The position numbers and the translations under genes were made by a program. A stretch of DNA of 64,000 bases, taken from assembly GCF_900188405.1 (NCBI RefSeq), contig NZ_FZOF01000014.1, forward strand, positions 124,001-188,000. The letters run 5' to 3'. Positions 60,803 to 64,000 of this stretch are shown here, piece after piece. Source of the DNA: Actinacidiphila glaucinigra. Lineage in GTDB: Bacteria; Actinomycetota; Actinomycetes; Streptomycetales; Streptomycetaceae. Under the pieces are notes generated by a model. It saw nothing but the letters and a program-made list of their open reading frames with translations, had not been told where the DNA came from and ran no database searches. Within the stretch, counting starts at the first letter, position 1; each line of letters starts with the position of its first letter.

Positions 60803-62545
60803 TCAGCGCGCCTCGCGGGCGGCGGCCAGCAGTTCCTCGGCGTGGGCTCGGCCGAGTTCCGAGTCCTCCAGGCCGGCGAGCATCCGGGAGAGCTCCCGCA
60901 CGCGTTCCTCGCCCTCGAGGACACGCACCCCGCTGCGCGTGACGGACCCGTCGTTGGTCTTCTCGACCAGCAGCTGCCGGTCCGCGAACGCGGCCACCTG
61001 GGGCAGGTGCGTGACGACCACGACCTGCGCGCTGCGCGCCAGCTTCGCCAGGCGCCGGCCGACCTCGACCGCCGCCTTGCCACCGACGCCTGCGTCGACC
61101 TCGTCGAACAGGTACGTCGGCACCGGGTCCGACCCGGCGAAGACGACCTCGACGGCGAGCATCACGCGGGACAGCTCACCGCCGGACGCGCCCTTGGCGA
61201 TGGGCCGGGGCGGGGCGCCGGGGTGGGGTGCGAGCTGCAGCTCGACCTCGTCCGCGCCGGTCGCGCCGAAGGCGACCCGGCGGCCGCCGACCTCGATGCC
61301 CTCCGCGTCCTCCGTCTGCCGGAGGGCGACGCCCACACGGGCGTGCGGCATCGCGAGCTGCGCGAGTTCCGCCGTAACGGCCGCGGCGAAGCGTTCCGCC
61401 GCCTCCGTGCGCGCGTCGGTGAGGGCCTGGCCGAGGTCGCCGAGCTCGGCGCGCAGCGCGTCGCGCTCCGCCGTGAGCTCCTCGATCCGCTCGTCGTCGC
61501 CGTCCAGCTCGCCCAGCCGGGCCGCGCCCTGCTCGGCCCACGCCAGGACGGAGTCGATCGTGTCCCCGTACTTGCGGGTGAGGTGGGCGAGGACGGCCCG
61601 CCGCTCCTCCACGGCCGCCAGCCGCCGCGGATCGGCGTCCAGGTCGTCGGCGTACCCGGCGAGCTCACCGGCGACATCGCCGAGGAGGATGCCGATCTCG
61701 CCGATCCGGTCCGAGAGCACGGCCAGCGCCGGATCGTGGGAGCGGACGGCCTCCAGGGCGCGCTGGGCGCCCGCGACCAGCATCCCGGCGTCCACACCCT
61801 CCGGGTCCTCGGGGTTCCCCGCGAGCGCGGCGTGCGCCAGGGCCGCGGCCGACGCGAGCGCCTCGGCGTGGCCGAGACGTTCCGCCTCGGCGGCCAGGTC
61901 GGCGTCCTCGCCGGGCAGCGGCTCGGCGGCCGCGACCTCCTCCAGGCCGAAGCGCAGCAGGTCCGCCTCCTGGGCCCGCTCGCGGGCCCGCGTGGTCAGC
62001 TCGTCCAGCTCGCCGGCGACCTCGCGCACCCGCCGGTAGGCGGCCGCGTACTTGGCCAGCGGCACGGCGACGGCGTCGCCCGCGTACCGGTCGAGCGCCT
62101 CCCGCTGGCGGGCCGGCCGCAGCAGGCCCTGCTGGTCGGTCTGGCCGTGGACGGCCACCAGCTCGTCCGCCAGCTCGCCGAGCAGCCCCACGGGGACCGA
62201 GCGCCCGCCCACGAAGGCCCTGGAGCGGCCCTCCGCGGAGACGGTACGGCTGATCAGCAGCGCACCGTCGTCCAGCTCGGCGCCCGCCTCCTCGGCCCGT
62301 ACGGCGGCGGGCGCGTCGGCACCCAGCGTGATCCGTCCCTCGACGGACGCCGATTTCGTCCCGATCCGGACCAGACCGGGATCGGCACGGCCGCCCAGCA
62401 GCAGCCCGAGGCTCGTGACGACCATGGTCTTGCCCGCGCCGGTCTCACCGGTCACCGCCGTGAAGCCGGGCGACAGCTCCACCACGGCGTCCTCGATGAC
62501 TCCCAGCGACCGGATCCGCATTTCCTCCAACACGGATACGACCAT
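60803..62545 (-). CDS. recN: DNA repair protein RecN
   Basis: A 580-residue SMC-like ATPase acting in double-strand break repair. N-terminal head: MRIRSLGVIEDAVVELSPGFTAVTGETGAGKT with Walker A at 33-40. A central coiled-coil zinc-free arm follows (about 160-370, Ala/Glu/Arg-rich). C-terminal head: signature ASGGELSRVMLAVEVVF, Walker B TYLFDEVDAGVGG, and VTHLPQVAAFADRQLLV. The ATG at 62545 is the longest start; GTG 62533 (VLEEMRIRSLG) is the more usual N-terminus. It is the last gene of the tlyA-nadK-recN run, conserved in actinobacteria and Firmicutes. Confidence 0.95.
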   Translation of the reverse strand: MVVSVLEEMRIRSLGVIEDAVVELSPGFTAVTGETGAGKTMVVTSLGLLLGGRADPGLVRIGTKSASVEGRITLGADAPAAVRAEEAGAELDDGALLISRTVSAEGRSRAFVGGRSVPVGLLGELADELVAVHGQTDQQGLLRPARQREALDRYAGDAVAVPLAKYAAAYRRVREVAGELDELTTRARERAQEADLLRFGLEEVAAAEPLPGEDADLAAEAERLGHAEALASAAALAHAALAGNPEDPEGVDAGMLVAGAQRALEAVRSHDPALAVLSDRIGEIGILLGDVAGELAGYADDLDADPRRLAAVEERRAVLAHLTRKYGDTIDSVLAWAEQGAARLGELDGDDERIEELTAERDALRAELGDLGQALTDARTEAAERFAAAVTAELAQLAMPHARVGVALRQTEDAEGIEVGGRRVAFGATGADEVELQLAPHPGAPPRPIAKGASGGELSRVMLAVEVVFAGSDPVPTYLFDEVDAGVGGKAAVEVGRRLAKLARSAQVVVVTHLPQVAAFADRQLLVEKTNDGSVTRSGVRVLEGEERVRELSRMLAGLEDSELGRAHAEELLAAAREAR

Positions 62546-62594
62546 ACGAGGTTTGCGGGCCGCCGCGCGACGGGCCTCACCCCTGAGGGGAAAC

Positions 62595-63533
62595 TCAGTG
62601 CGGCGCGCCGCGCCAGCCGGCCACCGGCAGCGCGAACTTCGCGACCAGCCGATCGGTGAAGGAGGCGTGGTGGAGCCGCGCCAGCCGGACCGGCACCGCC
62701 CCCCGCCGGACCTCCACGCGGGCCCCGGCCGGCAGGTCCACCGAGCGCCGCCCGTCGCACCACAGCACCCCGTGCGGGGTCTTCGGCTGCACCTCCACCG
62801 CCAGCACCGACCTCGGCGAGGTCACCAGCGGCTTCGCGAAGAGCGCGTGCGCGCTGATCGGCACCATCAGCAGCGCCTCGACCTCGGGCCAGACCACCGG
62901 CCCGCCGGCCGAGAAGGCGTACGCGGTCGAACCGGTCGGGGTCGCCATCACCACCCCGTCGCCGCCGAAGCGGGAGACCGGACGGCCGTCGACCTCGGTG
63001 ACGACCTCCAGCAGCCGCTCGCGTGCCTGCTTCTCCACCGACGCCTCGTTCAGCGCCCAGTCGGTGTGGACGACCCGGCCGTCGTTGCGCACCAGGACGT
63101 CGATCGTCATGCGCTCCTCGACCTCGTAATCGCGGGTGACCACGCGGTCGACGACCTTGTCCAGGTCGTCGCGCTCGGCCTCCGCGAGGAAGCCGACCCG
63201 GCCGAGGTTGACCCCCAGCATCGGCACCCCGGAGGCCCGCGCGAACTCCGCGCCCCGCAGCAGCGTGCCGTCACCGCCCAGGACGATGATCAGCTCGCAG
63301 TCCGCGACCGTCTCCGGGCCGATCTCCTGCACGCGCTGCACCGCGCCGTTGCCCGGCAGCGTCAGGTCCTCGGCCTCCTCGGCCAGCACCCGGACCCCGA
63401 TGCCGCAGCGCTGCAGCCCCTGGACCACCCGCTCGGCGCTGCGGATGGCCGCGGGCCGTCCGGTGTGCGCGAGGAGGAAGACGGTGCGGCCGGACGTCCC
63501 GTGCACCTCGTGTGTCTCGTGCGTCTCGCTCAA
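62595..63533 (-). CDS. nadK: NAD kinase
   Basis: A 312-residue NAD kinase (NAD + ATP to NADP). GGDGT (86-90) is the ATP/NAD phosphate site, followed by VPMLGVNLGRVGFLAE and the second conserved block GDGVVMATPTGSTAYAFSAGGP. The start is TTG 63533, whose bases overlap the tlyA stop (TTGA); ATG/GTG starts further up lie inside tlyA. It is in an operon with the methyltransferase gene upstream and recN downstream (49 bp). Confidence 0.94.
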   Translation of the reverse strand: MSETHETHEVHGTSGRTVFLLAHTGRPAAIRSAERVVQGLQRCGIGVRVLAEEAEDLTLPGNGAVQRVQEIGPETVADCELIIVLGGDGTLLRGAEFARASGVPMLGVNLGRVGFLAEAERDDLDKVVDRVVTRDYEVEERMTIDVLVRNDGRVVHTDWALNEASVEKQARERLLEVVTEVDGRPVSRFGGDGVVMATPTGSTAYAFSAGGPVVWPEVEALLMVPISAHALFAKPLVTSPRSVLAVEVQPKTPHGVLWCDGRRSVDLPAGARVEVRRGAVPVRLARLHHASFTDRLVAKFALPVAGWRGAPH

Positions 63534-64000
63534 CGGGGCCCCTCCGCCACAGCGCGGTCGACATCCGCCGGGTCGAGCTCGGGCGCCCCGGCGCGCAGCC
63601 ACAGAAAGTACTCCACATTCCCCGACGGTCCCGGCAACGGGCTCGCGGTCACGCCCAGCACCCCCAGTCCCAGTGCGGCCGCCTGCCCGGCGACCTGTCG
63701 TACGGCCTCGGCGCGCAGTTGAGGGCTGCGGACGACACCGCCGCTGCCCAGTCGCTCCTTGCCCACCTCGAACTGCGGCTTGACCATCAGGACCAGGTCC
63801 GCGTCGGGCGCGGCGCAGCGTACGAGGGCGGGCAGGACGAGCCCGAGCGGGATGAAGGACAGGTCGCCGACGACAAGGTCCGCCGGCCGGCCGTCGATCT
63901 GCTCGAGCGTCAACTCGCGGACGTTGGTACGGTCCTTGACGGTGACGCGTTCATCGCTCTGCAGCGACCACGCGAGCTGCCCGTAGCCGACGTCGACGGC
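63530..64000 (-). CDS. tlyA: TlyA-family rRNA methyltransferase/hemolysin A, partial
   Basis: The C-terminal 156 residues of a TlyA protein; the start is beyond the right edge. Visible parts of the FtsJ-like Rossmann methyltransferase: AVDVGYGQLAWSLQ (SAM-binding loop), ADLVVGDLSFIPLGLVLPAL (the D-x-S-F motif IV), and VLMVKPQFEVGKERLG. TlyA methylates the 2'-O of rRNA in mycobacteria and sets capreomycin susceptibility (family knowledge). It is coupled to nadK. Confidence 0.93.
   Translation of the reverse strand, partial: AVDVGYGQLAWSLQSDERVTVKDRTNVRELTLEQIDGRPADLVVGDLSFIPLGLVLPALVRCAAPDADLVLMVKPQFEVGKERLGSGGVVRSPQLRAEAVRQVAGQAAALGLGVLGVTASPLPGPSGNVEYFLWLRAGAPELDPADVDRAVAEGPR

Noticed and set aside
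58880..62659. Open frame of about 1250 codons antisense across the glycosyltransferase, repeats and recN
   Set aside because: It crosses a tandem repeat and two clear genes on the other strand; composition is that of a shadow frame.

Overview
The window is chromosomal DNA from a high-GC actinomycete, almost certainly a Streptomyces. The coding DNA is strongly GC-biased at third positions. GTG starts are very frequent, with several TTG starts and 4-base stop/start overlaps (ATGA, GTGA, TTGA). The gene content is typical of the genus: streptogrisin-type proteases, an SepF paralogue, Rpf/LysM cell-wall enzymes, an LAXTG-anchored lytic polysaccharide monooxygenase, and the parA-scpA-scpB-rluB and cmk-der core clusters. 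I saw no tRNA, rRNA, CRISPR array, integrase or insertion sequence.

Layout. 0-5 kb: the start of a carboxyltransferase gene, small membrane and lipoprotein genes, a wall-anchored LPMO and a secreted lipase. 5-10.6 kb: a damage-tolerance unit of dnaE2 and a catalytically degenerate Y-family polymerase gene overlapping by 4 bp, divergent from an SNase-like gene, with a near-perfect LexA/SOS box between them. 10.6-20 kb: an amidase, three streptogrisin-type secreted proteases, a GNAT protein, a slipin, and a WYL regulator divergent from an AlkZ-like (QxQ) DNA glycosylase. 20-29 kb: a cysteine-rich DUF5685 protein divergent from sepF, a glutaryl-CoA-type dehydrogenase, an MFS exporter, a PAP2 phosphatase, an I78 inhibitor, a DUF779 protein and a stand-alone Prim-Pol protein. 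29-35.7 kb: a solitary ctaD, a GT4 glycosyltransferase, two tandem Rpf-LysM genes with a long leader, and hypothetical genes.

35.8-40.5 kb is the leftward operon aroH-tyrA-cmk-plsC-like-der, with a decayed duplicate of the tyrA tail between tyrA and cmk. 40.6-45.3 kb is an accessory block: DUF952, an exported protein, a DUF6529 membrane protein plus Rieske lipoprotein, and two RlaP-type nucleotidyltransferases flanking an ADP-ribosylglycohydrolase. 45.4-50.1 kb is parA-(ribbon-helix-helix-like)-scpA-scpB-rluB. Then come ald with a recognisable promoter, a STAND/TPR ATPase with an altered Walker A motif, a NUDIX hydrolase, pyrG, a GH15 glucanase/trehalase-like enzyme and a GT4 glycosyltransferase. 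A 114-bp tandem repeat array follows, then recN, nadK and the end of a tlyA-type gene.

The main themes are chromosome maintenance and repair (dnaE2, AlkZ-like, recN, SMC-ScpAB partners), cell-envelope growth and turnover (Rpf, SepF, PAP2, GT4), extracellular degradation (LPMO, lipase, proteases) and central biosynthesis (CTP, NADP, tyrosine/phenylalanine). The items I consider most worth follow-up are the RlaP-ARH-RlaP cluster, the degenerate Y-family/dnaE2 pair with its SOS box, the 114-bp repeats, the tyrA tail duplication and the Rieske/DUF6529 unit.
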